From contig NZ_QXTJ01000033.1 in the NCBI RefSeq assembly GCF_003605735.1, forward strand, positions 180,926-244,925: a stretch of 64,000 bases of DNA. Direction: 5' to 3'. The stretch's first letter is position 1. The number at the start of each line of letters is the position of its first letter. Under the pieces are notes generated by a model. The model saw nothing but the letters and a program-made list of their open reading frames with translations. It searched no databases and was not told the DNA's origin. The DNA comes from Pseudomonas sp. LS-2. GTDB taxonomy: Bacteria; Pseudomonadota; Gammaproteobacteria; Pseudomonadales; Pseudomonadaceae. Positions 18,247-27,821 of the stretch are shown piece after piece. Both the position numbers and the translations under genes were made by a program.

Positions 18247-19247
18247 GGGCGCTCCCGGGAAAATTCGCTCAGGGCCTGCTCCAGTCGCTGCCAGTCGGCC
18301 TCTTCGCGAGGCAGGCCGAAGCGCAGGCTGCTGTTATGCGCCGAGTTGTTCACAAAGATACGCAGCAGAATGCCGCGCTGCGCACAGAACTCATGCAGAT
18401 CGGCAGCCAGTGGCGTGATCAGCCATTGAAACAGCGCGCAACCGCCCTGCGGCGCAAAGCCGTGGCGAGTCAGTAACGCCACCAGGCGTTGGCTGGCCTG
18501 TTCGGTGCGCTGACGCTGAACGCGCTGACCTTCCACATCATCCAGGCAGGCCTGACCGAGAATGCGCGTTGGCCCGCTGACCGACCAGGGGCCAATCTGC
18601 CGGGCCAGAATCTTGAGAAAACGCGATTCGGCGAGCACGAAGCCAAGCCGCACCCCCGCCAGACCGAAGAACTTGCCGAACGACCGCAACACGATCAAGC
18701 CCGGGCGTTGCGTCTCTGCGGCCAGGCTCAGTTGCGGCGTGTTATCCATGAACGCCTCGTCCACCACCAGCCATCCGCCGCGCTGGGCCAGGCGCGCATG
18801 CCATTCCAGCAAACGCTCGGGCGGCAAGCTCAGGCCCGTGGGGTTGTTCGGATTGACCACCACCAACACGTCGAGGGCATCGATGAAGCGCTCGACCTCG
18901 TGCTCCAGCACCTCACGCACCAGAAACCCGGTACTGCGCCAGGCTTCGGCATGTTCGGCGTAACACGGCGACAACACCCCGACCTTGCCGGTCTGGCGCA
19001 AGCGCGGCAACGCCTGAATCGCCGCCTGAGACCCGGCCACTGGCAACAGGTCCGGTGCGCCATAATACTCACGGGCAGCGCGTTCCAGGCCGTCGTCGGT
19101 TTCCGGCAGACGCGCCCACGCGGACTCCGGAATCGGCGGAATCGGCCATGACCACGGCGAAATGCCGCTGGACAAGTCAAGCCAGTCGGCCTCGGCAATG
19201 CCGTACTTCGCGACCGCGCCGCGTAACCTCCCGCCGTGTTCAAGCAT
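18243..19247 (-). CDS. cobC: threonine-phosphate decarboxylase (PLP-dependent)
   Basis: 334 residues, aminotransferase class I fold. The PLP lysine lies in [17 protein letters not shown] (about residue 200-216), and [15 protein letters not shown] supplies the cofactor-binding asparagine. It makes (R)-1-amino-2-propanol phosphate, the linker of the cobalamin loop. It overlaps cobQ by four bases and the cbiB gene by eight. Pseudomonas literature calls this cobC; Salmonella calls it cobD. Confidence 0.93.
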   Translation of the reverse strand: MLEHGGRLRGAVAKYGIAEADWLDLSSGISPWSWPIPPIPESAWARLPETDDGLERAAREYYGAPDLLPVAGSQAAIQALPRLRQTGKVGVLSPCYAEHAEAWRSTGFLVREVLEHEVERFIDALDVLVVVNPNNPTGLSLPPERLLEWHARLAQRGGWLVVDEAFMDNTPQLSLAAETQRPGLIVLRSFGKFFGLAGVRLGFVLAESRFLKILARQIGPWSVSGPTRILGQACLDDVEGQRVQRQRTEQASQRLVALLTRHGFAPQGGCALFQWLITPLAADLHEFCAQRGILLRIFVNNSAHNSSLRFGLPREEADWQRLEQALSEFSRERP

Positions 19248-20148
19248 AGAATTCAGCTCCCAGGCACAGGATCAGCAGCCATAACCAAACCCCGCGCTGC
19301 ACCAGTTGCCAGCCGCGGTCGATTGAGTCGGCGTCGGCGGGGACGCCTTCGCCCAGTTGCGGACGTTGATGCAGCTCGCCGTGATAGATTGCCGCGCCGC
19401 CCAGTTCAACGCCCAATGCGCCTGCGCCAGATGCCATCACCGGGCCCGCATTCGGACTGTCCCATTTCGGCGCCTGCGTGCGCCAGCAGCGCAACGCCAG
19501 ACGGGTATTGCCCAGCAGCGCGTAAGTCAGCGCCACCAATCGCGCAGGAATGTAGTTCAGCAGGTCGTCGATTTTCGCCGAGGCCCAGCCGAAACGCTCA
19601 AAGCGCTCGTTGCGATATCCCCACATGGCGTCCAGCGTGTTGCTCAGGCGATAGAGCACCACCCCCGGCGCACCCAACACCGCAAACCAGAAGATGGCGG
19701 CAAACACCGCATCGCTGCCGTTTTCCAGCACTGACTCAGTGGCTGCTCGGGCGACCGCGGTCGCGTCCAGCTCTGAAGTCTGGCGACTGACCAGATACCC
19801 CACGCGACGCCGGGCCTCTTCCAGATCGTCTGCACGCAAGGCCTGGGCCACTGGCTCGACATGCTCACCCAGGCTACGCAAACCGAGGGCACAGTACAGC
19901 GCCGCGATCTCCACCAGCCAACCGATGTAAGGCAGCCAACTGAGGAAGGTGATCAGCACAGTCAGCGGGACGACCGCGATGAACCAGCCGGTGACACCAT
20001 GGCTGCGCCAGCCGCGCCCACCGGCATTGAAGCGTTGCTCGATGCGCTCGGCATATCGGCCGAACGCCACCAGCGGGTGGTTTCGTTTTGGCTCGCCGAG
20101 CAGCGCATCCAGCGCGACGCCGGCAACGCTCAATAACGCCACGCTCAT
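19240..20148 (-). CDS. cbiB: adenosylcobinamide-phosphate synthase
   Basis: 302 residues from ATG 20146-20148 (ATGA overlap with bluB); a start five codons upstream is possible but has no better site. Membrane protein with the family N-terminus [20 protein letters not shown] and central motif [20 protein letters not shown]. It attaches aminopropanol (or its phosphate) to adenosylcobyric acid. Called cobD in Pseudomonas. Confidence 0.94.
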   Translation of the reverse strand: MSVALLSVAGVALDALLGEPKRNHPLVAFGRYAERIEQRFNAGGRGWRSHGVTGWFIAVVPLTVLITFLSWLPYIGWLVEIAALYCALGLRSLGEHVEPVAQALRADDLEEARRRVGYLVSRQTSELDATAVARAATESVLENGSDAVFAAIFWFAVLGAPGVVLYRLSNTLDAMWGYRNERFERFGWASAKIDDLLNYIPARLVALTYALLGNTRLALRCWRTQAPKWDSPNAGPVMASGAGALGVELGGAAIYHGELHQRPQLGEGVPADADSIDRGWQLVQRGVWLWLLILCLGAEFYA

Positions 20149-20795
20149 GGACTCACTCCCCATTTGTTCTCGTAGACCAGCTCTTGCAGCGGACGCGCCT
20201 GCGCCCAGCCTTCAAGTACCAGCATCGGCGCCGGATAGAATTCCTTGACCGGCCCCAGACACAGAATCGCCAAGGGTTTTGAACCGGTTGGCATCTCCAG
20301 CAATTGCGCCAGCTTCTGCGGGTCGAACAGCGACACCCAGCCCATTCCGAGGCCTTCGGCGCGGGCAGCCAGCCACAGGTTCTGGATGGCGCAGGACAAC
20401 GACGCCATGTCCATTTCCGGCAAGGTCCTGCGACCGAAGATGTGTTTCTCGCGATCATCCATCAATGCGGCGACCAGCACCTCGGCGCAGTCATTGATGC
20501 CTTCGACCTTGAGCTTCATGAAATCATCGGAGCGTTCGCCCAGGGCTTCTGCGGTGCGAACCCGCTCTTCTTCCACCTGCGCCTGAATCCGTTCGCGCAA
20601 CGACCGATCACTGATGCGAATGAAGCGCCACGGCTGCATCAGGCCAACGCTTGGGGCGTGGTGCGCAGCTTCGAGCAAGCGCGCCAGCAATTCAGGGGCA
20701 ACCGAGCCGCCGCTGAAATGGCGCATGTCCCGACGCTCGGCAATGGCCCGGTAAACGGCAGCGCGTTCGTCGGCGCTGAAGGGATGATCAGTCAT
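20145..20795 (-). CDS. bluB: 5,6-dimethylbenzimidazole synthase
   Basis: 216 residues, nitroreductase-like fold. Features of Blu[13 protein letters not shown] (about residue 17), [16 protein letters not shown] (about 45-60) and [12 protein letters not shown] (about 153). It cleaves reduced FMN with oxygen to form the lower ligand of B12, so the operon can make the ligand aerobically. Coupled on both sides by ATGA overlaps. Confidence 0.94.
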   Translation of the reverse strand: MTDHPFSADERAAVYRAIAERRDMRHFSGGSVAPELLARLLEAAHHAPSVGLMQPWRFIRISDRSLRERIQAQVEEERVRTAEALGERSDDFMKLKVEGINDCAEVLVAALMDDREKHIFGRRTLPEMDMASLSCAIQNLWLAARAEGLGMGWVSLFDPQKLAQLLEMPTGSKPLAILCLGPVKEFYPAPMLVLEGWAQARPLQELVYENKWGVSP

Positions 20796-22093
20796 GGCGT
20801 CAACAGCGCCGCCATCGCCTGGGGGTTGGACGGAAAATAGAAATGCACGTAGGAGGCCGTCATTCTGCCCTCTCGATACACCGCTTCGGCGCCGCGACCG
20901 CCATTTGGGCTAATGCCACGGGCAATCGGGGTCAGTTCGGTGCTGGTCAGGGAATGATGATAGGTATGGCCGCGCAACGTCCCTTCAGGCAGCTCGACCG
21001 CTTGCAAGGCAAGGGCCGCGAGACGTTTCTGCATCACCGCTTCGCCGTCGAGCAGGCCCACCAGCGCTGCACGCTGGCCGTCAACATCGGTGAGCGCGTT
21101 GAGCAGATAGAGCATTCCGCCGCATTCAGCCAGCAACGGTTTACCCGCCGCATGGTGCGCGCGGATCGCTGCCAGCATTGGAAGGTTCTGCCCCAGCGCG
21201 ACATGGTGCAGTTCTGGATAACCACCGGGGAGATAAAGGCTGTCAGCGTCAGGTATTTTCGGGTCGCGAATCGGCGAGAAGAACGACAATTGAGCACCCA
21301 TCGCCCGCAGCAGATCGAGGCTGGCGCCATAGGTAAAAGCGAAGGCTTCGTCGTGGGCAATGGCGATGCGCACACCGGCCAGCAAGGGCTCGGCGGGAAC
21401 GAAATCGGGCGCAGTGAAAGTGACAGCCGGCGGCAGCGTCGCATCGCAAGTGCTGGCCAGGGCTTGAGCGGCGGCATCCAGACGCACATCCAGATCGTTC
21501 AGTTCGCTGGCCTGAACCAGCCCCAGATGGCGGCTCGGCAGCTCGATCCCGGTTTCCCGCGAGAGCGCGCCGTACCAGCGCAACCCTTCGGTCAGGCTGC
21601 CTTCGAGCAACTGCGCATGACGCACGGTGCCGACCCGGTTGGCCAGCACGCCGGCGAACGGCAAGTCCGGCTGATAACGCGCAAGACCCAACGCCAACGC
21701 GCCGAAGGTCTGAGCCATGGCCGTACCGTCGATCACGCCCAGCACCGGGACACCGAAATGCCGGGCCAGATCGGCGCTGGACGGGGTGCCATCGAACAAC
21801 CCCATGACGCCTTCAATCAGAATCAGATCTGCGTCGGCAGCCGCTTCCCATAGCAGGCGACGGCTTTCGTCTTCGCCCACCATCCACATGTCCAGTTGAT
21901 ACACCGGATTGCCGCTGGCGCGCTCGAGAATCATCGGATCGAGAAAATCAGGGCCGCATTTGAACACGCGCACCTTGCGTCCCTGGTTGCGATGCAAACG
22001 CGCAAGGGCGGCCGTCACCGTGGTCTTGCCCTGACCGGAAGCAGGCGCGGCGATCAAGACCGCAGGGCATTGCCGAGGCTGACGCTCACTCAC
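20792..22093 (-). CDS. cobB: cobyrinate a,c-diamide synthase
   Basis: 433 residues. N-terminal P-loop PASGQGKTTVTAALARLH (about 15-32), and a C-terminal glutamine amidotransferase domain with the nucleophile in AECGGMLYLL (about 325) and a histidine in GHTYHHS. It amidates the a and c side chains of (hydrogeno)cobyrinic acid using glutamine and ATP. Overlaps cobO and bluB by four bases each. Confidence 0.95.
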   Translation of the reverse strand: MSERQPRQCPAVLIAAPASGQGKTTVTAALARLHRNQGRKVRVFKCGPDFLDPMILERASGNPVYQLDMWMVGEDESRRLLWEAAADADLILIEGVMGLFDGTPSSADLARHFGVPVLGVIDGTAMAQTFGALALGLARYQPDLPFAGVLANRVGTVRHAQLLEGSLTEGLRWYGALSRETGIELPSRHLGLVQASELNDLDVRLDAAAQALASTCDATLPPAVTFTAPDFVPAEPLLAGVRIAIAHDEAFAFTYGASLDLLRAMGAQLSFFSPIRDPKIPDADSLYLPGGYPELHHVALGQNLPMLAAIRAHHAAGKPLLAECGGMLYLLNALTDVDGQRAALVGLLDGEAVMQKRLAALALQAVELPEGTLRGHTYHHSLTSTELTPIARGISPNGGRGAEAVYREGRMTASYVHFYFPSNPQAMAALLTP

Positions 22094-22701
22094 AATTCAA
22101 TGCCCTTCTGCGCCTTGATACCGGCCTGAAACGCGTGCTTGACCACGCCAATCTCGGAAACGGTGTCGGACAGGTCAATCAGTTCCTGTTTGGCGCCACG
22201 GCCGGTAACCACCACATGCTGCATGGGCGGGCGCGCCTGCAGGTCGCTGAGCACCTGCTCCAGATCGAGGTAACCGTGTTTGAGGGCGATGTTCAGTTCG
22301 TCAAGGATCACAAGCCCGATGCTCGGGTCCTTGAGCATGCCTTGGGTCACCCCCCATGCAGCTTCGGCCGCGGCGATATCACGCTGGCGATCCTGAGTCT
22401 CCCAGGTAAAGCCCTCGCCCATGACGTGGTAACGCACCTGCTCCGGAAAGCGACGGAAGAACAGCTCTTCGCCCGTGGCGTTGCGGCCCTTGATGAACTG
22501 CACCACCCCACACTGCATGCCATGCCCCATGGCCCGCGCCAACATGCCGAAAGCGGAACTGCTCTTGCCTTTGCCGTTGCCGGTCAGCACGAGCAACAGG
22601 CCGCATTCGTTGGGGGCGCTGGCAATGCGCTCGTCCATTACCGCCTTTTTGCGCAGCATGCGCGCCAGGTGGCGTTCGTCACGTTCGGGGGATTCGCTCA
22701 T
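22090..22701 (-). CDS. cobO: cob(I)yrinic acid a,c-diamide adenosyltransferase
   Basis: 203 residues from the ATG at 22699-22701, preceded by CGGAGAG; the longer frame to 22899 would run into the riboswitch. P-loop TGNGKGKSSSAFGMLARA (about 40-57), WETQDRQRD and VILDELNIALKHGYL are characteristic of CobA/CobO. It adds the 5'-deoxyadenosyl group to the corrinoid cobalt. It is the first gene of the ten-gene operon and lies directly below the riboswitch. Confidence 0.95.
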   Translation of the reverse strand: MSESPERDERHLARMLRKKAVMDERIASAPNECGLLLVLTGNGKGKSSSAFGMLARAMGHGMQCGVVQFIKGRNATGEELFFRRFPEQVRYHVMGEGFTWETQDRQRDIAAAEAAWGVTQGMLKDPSIGLVILDELNIALKHGYLDLEQVLSDLQARPPMQHVVVTGRGAKQELIDLSDTVSEIGVVKHAFQAGIKAQKGIEL

Positions 22702-22821
22702 CTCAGCTCTCCGCTTGAGGGCAGGTGTGGCAAACGGAGGGCGCAGGCAAAGACTGACAGCAGGCGCCGGGATCGAACGCCCGAGCCTGCGCAGAGCATC
22801 GCCCTCCGTGATGCTGTTGAA

Positions 22822-23015
22822 TGGATCAGGCCGGTCTCCGGACTCATGAGCGAACGCTTCAGCCCCGCGCCTTCCCATGCTCAGAGAGCACAGTGGCATC
22901 GTGCGGGACCTTGACTCATTTACCGTTGCGGAGGCAGCGCCGGGATTGACCGCAAACGCGCTCGCACCGGCTTCCCAGTTTCACCCAGTCTGGTGGGCAC
23001 CTGAAACAATCGGCG
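22822..23015 (-). promoter_or_regulatory. cobalamin (AdoCbl) riboswitch
   Basis: On the minus strand the conserved elements appear in order: CAGGTGCCC, GGGTGAAACTGGGAAGCCGG, GCTGCCTCCGCAACGGTAA (the B12 box region), ATGCCACTG, GGGAAGGCG and TGAGTCCGGAGACCGGCCTG. The 3' end lies about 120 bases before cobO. When cobalamin is bound, expression of the cob operon should fall. The 22702-22821 gap probably holds the expression platform. Confidence 0.95.
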
Positions 23016-23169
23016 AAGGTTAGTGGGTTGACCCGGGAGCGTCAATCGAACTGGCGGCCGGTGCGGCAATTGAGCACCGGTTGAACCCCCGCGCCCGGCA
23101 TGTCTCTATTTCTATACATGCACTTGCATGACTGCCCGATGCACCACTGCCAGCAAGCGGAGATCGAAC

Positions 23170-24510
23170 ATGTTCAAGCCCAGAGCCCACGTTGTGGTTT
23201 TGCTGTTGGTCGCCGGAGGGCTCGCAGCGTGCGGCGAATCCTCCCGATTGCAAGTCTCGGACGGCATGGGCCCCTCGCCCAGGCTGCCGGAGCCGAACAA
23301 GACGCTGATCCCCACCGTGAACATCGCCCCGGCAGTGGGCTGGCCCGCGGGTGCCGAACCGGTCGCCGCGCCCGGCACCCAAGTGGCAGCCTTCGCCGAA
23401 AATCTCGATCACCCGCGCTGGCTGTATGTACTGCCCAACGGCGACGTACTGGTCGCCGAGACCAATGCGCCACCCAAGCCCGATGATGGCAAGGGCATCA
23501 AAGGTTGGGTCATGAAGAAAGTCATGGGCCGCGCCGGTGCCGCAGTCCCCAGCGCCAACCGCATCACGTTGCTGCGCGACAAGGACCACGACGGCGTCGC
23601 CGAAACCCGCACGGTATTCATCGACAATCTGAATTCACCCTTCGGCATGGCGCTGGTGGGCAATGATTTCTACGTCGCCGACACCGACCGGCTGCTGCGC
23701 TTCAACTACGTGCCGGGCGAGACATCGATCAAGGGCGACCCGCTGAAAGTCACTGACCTTCCCGGCGGCACGCTCAACCACCACTGGACCAAGAACGTCA
23801 TCGCCAGCAAGGACGGCAGCAAGCTGTACGTCACGGTGGGTTCCAACAGCAATGTCGGCGAAAACGGCCTTGACGCCGAAGAAGGCCGCGCCGCGATCTG
23901 GGAAGTGGATGCCGCGACGGGCAATCACCGGATTTTCGCCTCCGGCCTGCGCAATCCCAACGGCATGGATTGGGAACCGCACACCGGCAAGCTGTGGACG
24001 GCGGTCAACGAGCGTGACGAGATCGGCAGCGATCTGGTGCCCGACTACGTGACCTCGGTGCAGGACGGCGGATTCTACGGCTGGCCGTTCAGTTACTACG
24101 GGCAGCATGTGGACATTCGGGTATCGCCGCAGAACGCTGAGTTGGTGCAGAAAGCGATTGCACCGGATTTCGCCGTTGGCCCGCATACGGCGTCATTGGG
24201 CCTGGCGTTCGCGGACGGTAAATCTCTGCCAGCGCCGTTCAACGAAGGCTTGTTCGTGGGCCAGCACGGCTCCTGGAACCGTAAACCCCACAGCGGTTAC
24301 AAGGTGCTGTTCGTGCCGTTCAAGGACGGCAAACCCAGCGGCACGCCGGTCGACCTGCTGACCGGATTCCTCAATAGCGACGAAAAAGCCCAGGGCCGCC
24401 CAGTCGGTGTAGTCAACGACAATAAAGGCGGGGTGTTGGTGGCCGATGATGTCGGCAACAAGATCTGGCGTGTGACGGCGGCGAGGACGGTGCAGGCATC
24501 CAACCCTTGA
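23170..24510 (+). CDS. PQQ-type sorbosone/sugar dehydrogenase family lipoprotein
   Basis: 446 residues from ATG 23170 (CGGAGAT ahead; a frame extension to 23128 is unlikely). Lipoprotein signal with LAAC at about residues 17-20. The rest is a six-bladed beta-propeller of the glucose/sorbosone dehydrogenase family: [42 protein letters not shown] and GQHGSWNR recur as in soluble PQQ glucose dehydrogenases. Probably a periplasmic, membrane-anchored sugar dehydrogenase; the substrate and the need for PQQ are inference. Confidence 0.85.
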   Translation: MFKPRAHVVVLLLVAGGLAACGESSRLQVSDGMGPSPRLPEPNKTLIPTVNIAPAVGWPAGAEPVAAPGTQVAAFAENLDHPRWLYVLPNGDVLVAETNAPPKPDDGKGIKGWVMKKVMGRAGAAVPSANRITLLRDKDHDGVAETRTVFIDNLNSPFGMALVGNDFYVADTDRLLRFNYVPGETSIKGDPLKVTDLPGGTLNHHWTKNVIASKDGSKLYVTVGSNSNVGENGLDAEEGRAAIWEVDAATGNHRIFASGLRNPNGMDWEPHTGKLWTAVNERDEIGSDLVPDYVTSVQDGGFYGWPFSYYGQHVDIRVSPQNAELVQKAIAPDFAVGPHTASLGLAFADGKSLPAPFNEGLFVGQHGSWNRKPHSGYKVLFVPFKDGKPSGTPVDLLTGFLNSDEKAQGRPVGVVNDNKGGVLVADDVGNKIWRVTAARTVQASNP

Positions 24511-24523
24511 CACCACACCCCTT

Positions 24524-24591
24524 GTAGGAGCGCGCTTGCCCGCGATTGCGGCGCGATGATCGTTCCCACGCTCGGCGTGGTAACGATCATG
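24524..24591. repeat. single REP of family B plus a hairpin repeat
   Basis: GTAGGAGCGCGCTTGCCCGC (24524-24543) is one arm of family B without its partner. Directly after it, ATGATCGTT-CCCACGC and GCGTGG-TAACGATCAT (24556-24590) form a second inverted repeat of a type common in P. syringae. From here to 24718 I see no gene. Confidence 0.75.
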
Positions 24592-24718
24592 ATATTGAGC
24601 AGGAAGCTTGCAGGGGTGGCCTTCTCGCTGATGAACAGACAGGAAGAATAAGACCCTACGAAACGTTTGGGGGTTGCCCCCAAACATAGAATCTCCCGCA
24701 CGAGATTTGTGAAGAGGC

Positions 24719-25255
24719 TTACTGCCGGGCCAGATTCGAAGGCGTTATCACCCGCTTGGCATTCAACCACGCCTTTTGCCAATACGGCTTGTCGAGGCTG
24801 TCGAGCTTGACGGTGCCACCGGTCGCCGGCGCATGCACGAATCGCCCTTCCCCCACGTAGATCCCGGCATGGCTGACATTCGAGCCGCCGCTGGTGGCGA
24901 AGAACACCAGATCACCCGTCTGCAACTGGCTGCGGTCGATGTCCGGGCCACGCAGATTGATCATGTCGCGCGTCGAGCGTGGCAGCGTGATCCCGGCGGC
25001 GCCTTGATAGACATAGCCGATCAAACCACTGCAATCGAACCCCGAGTCAGGCGTGTTGCCGCCCCAGCGATAAGGCGTGCCCACCAACCCGATGGCACGC
25101 AACAGCACGTCATCAGCGACCGGAGAGGAAAATTGAGAGGGAGCGGATACCACAGGCCTGGAAACGACCTTGGGAGGAGATGGCGGTGGATTGCTGGAAC
25201 ACGCGGCCAGCAATACAGCCAGTGAAGCAACAGCCAGGCGAACCGTAAACGACAT
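24719..25255 (-). CDS. NlpC/P60 family lipoprotein, probable murein DD/DL-endopeptidase
   Basis: 178 residues from ATG 25253-25255. The lipobox is LLAAC, then a proline-rich linker and an NlpC/P60 domain (residues about 55-170). The catalytic cysteine is in SGFDCSGLIGYVY, the histidine in NVSHAGIYVG, and HAPATGG gives the third position. It would cleave peptidoglycan stems from the outer membrane. It lies next to a paralogue at 25345 on the same strand. Confidence 0.9.
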   Translation of the reverse strand: MSFTVRLAVASLAVLLAACSSNPPPSPPKVVSRPVVSAPSQFSSPVADDVLLRAIGLVGTPYRWGGNTPDSGFDCSGLIGYVYQGAAGITLPRSTRDMINLRGPDIDRSQLQTGDLVFFATSGGSNVSHAGIYVGEGRFVHAPATGGTVKLDSLDKPYWQKAWLNAKRVITPSNLARQ

Positions 25256-25344
25256 AAACACAACAACCTTCGCGGGATGCGGCTTACTCTGCCGGGAGCC
25301 GAGTCAACGTGCAATCAGGGTTTCCCCGGTTGCACGCGTCGGTA

Positions 25345-26034
25345 TTAACGGTGTTGGCGCTTGAGTGTAGTCGAGGTCATCGCGGTTGTGGTTTCCGGAA
25401 CCCTGGAAGGTGCCATGGCCAGCGCGCGCTTGGCTTCGATGAAGGTACGCGCCCAGTACGCGTCGTCGAGACTGTCTACACGCACACCACCACTGCGACG
25501 GCTGCTGGAGTGGATGAACTGGTCATCACCCAGGTAGATGCCGGCGTGGCTCACACGGCCGCGGCCTGCGGTACTGAAGAACAGAAGATCGCCCGGCTTG
25601 AGATCACCGCGCTTGACCAGCGGCGCGTCGACGTTGATCATTTCGCGCGTCGAACGTGGCAGGCTCATGCCGGCTTCTTCGCGGAACAGATAGCCGATGA
25701 AACCGCTGCAATCGAAACCGGAAGTGGTCGAAGTGCCGCCGAAACGGTAGCGCGTACCGATCAGCGACTTGCCGCGTTCCAGGATGCTGTCAGCCAGTAC
25801 CGGCAACTGATAAGGCTTGTTGTCGGCGAACTGGGCCAGTTCGTCTTCGGTGGCGATCTCGTCATCCAGTACGGATGCCGAATAATCAGCACGCTTGGTG
25901 GCGGTTTGGGCGGTGACAGAATCCTTGAACTGGGAGTTCTGCGCCTGTTGTTGCGACGCTGGCATCTGGGCCGCGCAGCCGAACAACAGCGTTACGAGTG
26001 CGAGAGGCACGAGGGGTGCGAAGCGATTCAGCAT
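25345..26034 (-). CDS. NlpC/P60 family lipoprotein, paralogue of the 24719 gene
   Basis: 229 residues from ATG 26032-26034; a GTG two codons upstream is less likely. Lipobox LLFGC, a longer linker rich in Q, A and D, then the NlpC/P60 domain with SGFDCSGFIGYLF (cysteine) and RVSHAGIYLG (histidine). The same spacing as its neighbour, with about half of the domain identical by eye, suggests tandem duplication. A peptidoglycan hydrolase at the outer membrane is likely. Confidence 0.9.
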   Translation of the reverse strand: MLNRFAPLVPLALVTLLFGCAAQMPASQQQAQNSQFKDSVTAQTATKRADYSASVLDDEIATEDELAQFADNKPYQLPVLADSILERGKSLIGTRYRFGGTSTTSGFDCSGFIGYLFREEAGMSLPRSTREMINVDAPLVKRGDLKPGDLLFFSTAGRGRVSHAGIYLGDDQFIHSSSRRSGGVRVDSLDDAYWARTFIEAKRALAMAPSRVPETTTAMTSTTLKRQHR

Positions 26035-26100
26035 GGGCACGACCGTGGCTAATGTGTAAAGAAGCCGAGACTATGCCTTCTATCGTCATCATTTGCAAAT

Positions 26101-26886
26101 TCAATCGAAACAAATGTGACTTACGATGTCCTCCATCACATCTAAGGCTCTACACCTCAGAAACGCATCCATGTGAATGGAGTGATCAGTCGTCGAGGGG
26201 TTTATCTCGGCGGTAAAGCCTCCCGCCACCCGCGTGCGCAGCATCGGCTCGTGGATATAGGGGAAGCTGGCGGTGGTTCCAATGCTGAGCACAGCATCAA
26301 AACCTTTCGCCATCTCTTCATACAGCACGTTCAATGCCAGTTCTGGCAGCATCTCCTGAAATAACACCACCGGCGGTCGCAAGACGCCGTGACACTGCGC
26401 GCACAATGGCGGCAGGGGTCGACTCAGGTGTTCGCTCAATTGCGGGTCTTCAGCGCCACAGGACTGACAATAAAGCGGCGCCAATTGACCGTGAATCTCG
26501 ATCAGACGTTCGGACGGGCTGCCTGCGGCGCGGTGATAACCATCGACGTTTTGCGTCAGCACCCAGCATTCGGGTTTGCGTCGCTGCAATTGGGCGATCG
26601 CATAATGCGCCGCATTGGGCTGTCCGCCCAGGCAAGCGCTGCCTAATTGGGCAATGTATTTCCAGCACAGCGCAGGGTCGCGACGCAGCATAGGCCCGGA
26701 CAAGGCCATTTCGATCGGCAGCCCGTCATCGGTATGACCGTTATAAAGGCCACCGACCCCGCGATAGGTGGGCAATCCGGAATCCGCCGACAGCCCGGCC
26801 CCGGTAATGATCAGAATACGGTTAGCGTGTCGCAGGGCAGACGCGGTTTGCAGCACCAGGGCCGGATCGACGATAGGCTGATTCAT
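26101..26886 (-). CDS. SIR2-family NAD-dependent protein deacylase
   Basis: 261 residues. Sirtuin signatures: GAGLSADSGLPTYRG (about 30-44), TQNVDGYHRAAGS with the catalytic histidine (about 118), and IEIHGQL. The zinc module is CQSC...CAQC. Sirtuins remove acyl groups from lysine using NAD. The gene lies 13 bases after hda on the same strand and is likely co-transcribed with it. Confidence 0.92.
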   Translation of the reverse strand: MNQPIVDPALVLQTASALRHANRILIITGAGLSADSGLPTYRGVGGLYNGHTDDGLPIEMALSGPMLRRDPALCWKYIAQLGSACLGGQPNAAHYAIAQLQRRKPECWVLTQNVDGYHRAAGSPSERLIEIHGQLAPLYCQSCGAEDPQLSEHLSRPLPPLCAQCHGVLRPPVVLFQEMLPELALNVLYEEMAKGFDAVLSIGTTASFPYIHEPMLRTRVAGGFTAEINPSTTDHSIHMDAFLRCRALDVMEDIVSHICFD

Positions 26887-26899
26887 CGAACGCCCTCCT

Positions 26900-27604
26900 T
26901 CACCAACCCAGGGTTTCCTTTAGAAAGGGAATAGTCAGCTTGCGCTGGGCTTGCAAGGACGCCTGATCGAGTTGCTCGAGCAAATCGAACAACGCACTCA
27001 TGCTGCGCTTGCCACGGGTCAGGATAAAATGACCCACTTCGTCCGTCAGGTGCAGCCCCCGCCGCGACGCGCGCAATTGCAGGGCGCGGAGTTTTTCTTC
27101 GTCGGAGAGCAGGCGCATCTGGAACACCAGCGCCATGGTCAGCCGCGATTTGAGGTCGGCCAGCTTGACCGGCAACTCGCGAGGCGAGCAGGACGCCGCG
27201 ATCAACAGACGGCGACCACTGTCACGCAGGCGGTTGAACAGATGAAACAGCGCCTCTTCCCACTCCGGCTTGCCCGCCACGACTTGAAGGTCATCGAGGC
27301 AGACCAGCTCGTATTGCTCCAGATGATCGAACAGTTCGACGCCTTCCTCGAGCAACTCGGCCATCGGCAGGTAGACCGCAGGCTGCCCCAATTGCTTGAA
27401 GCGCAGACAGGCTGCTTGCAGAAGGTGCGTGCGCCCTACCCCGTTTTTGCCCCACAGGTAGATCAGGCTTTCGGTCCATCCGGCGTCGGCTTCGCACAGC
27501 CGCTCGACGTAGCCGAGTGCAGCGGCATTGGCGCCTGGATAGTAATTGATGAAGGTGGCGTCATCACGCAGACGCACACTCAGGGGCAGCTGAACTGGTT
27601 TCAT
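26900..27604 (-). CDS. hda: DnaA regulatory inactivator Hda
   Basis: 234 residues: a DnaA-like AAA+ ATPase without the DNA-binding domain. The N-terminus MKPVQLPLSVRLRDDATF contains the clamp-binding QLPLS motif. The Walker A region is degenerate (GKNGVGRTHLL) and Walker B is LVCLDDLQ. Hda with the beta clamp stimulates ATP hydrolysis by DnaA and prevents re-initiation. It shares an operon with the sirtuin. Confidence 0.93.
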   Translation of the reverse strand: MKPVQLPLSVRLRDDATFINYYPGANAAALGYVERLCEADAGWTESLIYLWGKNGVGRTHLLQAACLRFKQLGQPAVYLPMAELLEEGVELFDHLEQYELVCLDDLQVVAGKPEWEEALFHLFNRLRDSGRRLLIAASCSPRELPVKLADLKSRLTMALVFQMRLLSDEEKLRALQLRASRRGLHLTDEVGHFILTRGKRSMSALFDLLEQLDQASLQAQRKLTIPFLKETLGW

Positions 27605-27766
27605 GCTGGCTGAACGGTTCAGTGACGAACCGCCAAGGGGCCTCTGTGTAAAGTGTGCAAAGTTTATACCCGCAAGCCGGGCCGCACAATGCGCCAGAGC
27701 GCCTGCAAAATCAAAGGGTTGCGTCTACAGCGGGCCAGGCCGCGGAATATGGGGAATGACCGGCAT

Positions 27767-27802
27767 AAAAAAGGCGCTTGAACACAACGATTCAAGCGCC
27801 TT
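27767..27802 (-). terminator. terminator for the PerM-like gene (minus strand)
   Basis: AAGGCGCTTGAA (27771-27782) and TTCAAGCGCCTT (27791-27802) form a 12-bp stem. The A-run to its left gives the T-tract on the minus strand, 20 bases after the stop at 27822. Confidence 0.88.
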
Positions 27803-27821
27803 GATCCTTTAGCGGTCCGGC

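Noticed and set aside
17209..18429. 406-codon plus-strand frame opposite cobQ
   Set aside because: Shadow of cobQ and cobC on the other strand, a common effect of high GC; no domain pattern.
22702..22899. N-terminal extension of CobO
   Set aside because: It overlaps the riboswitch and the family starts at the MSESPERDERH position.
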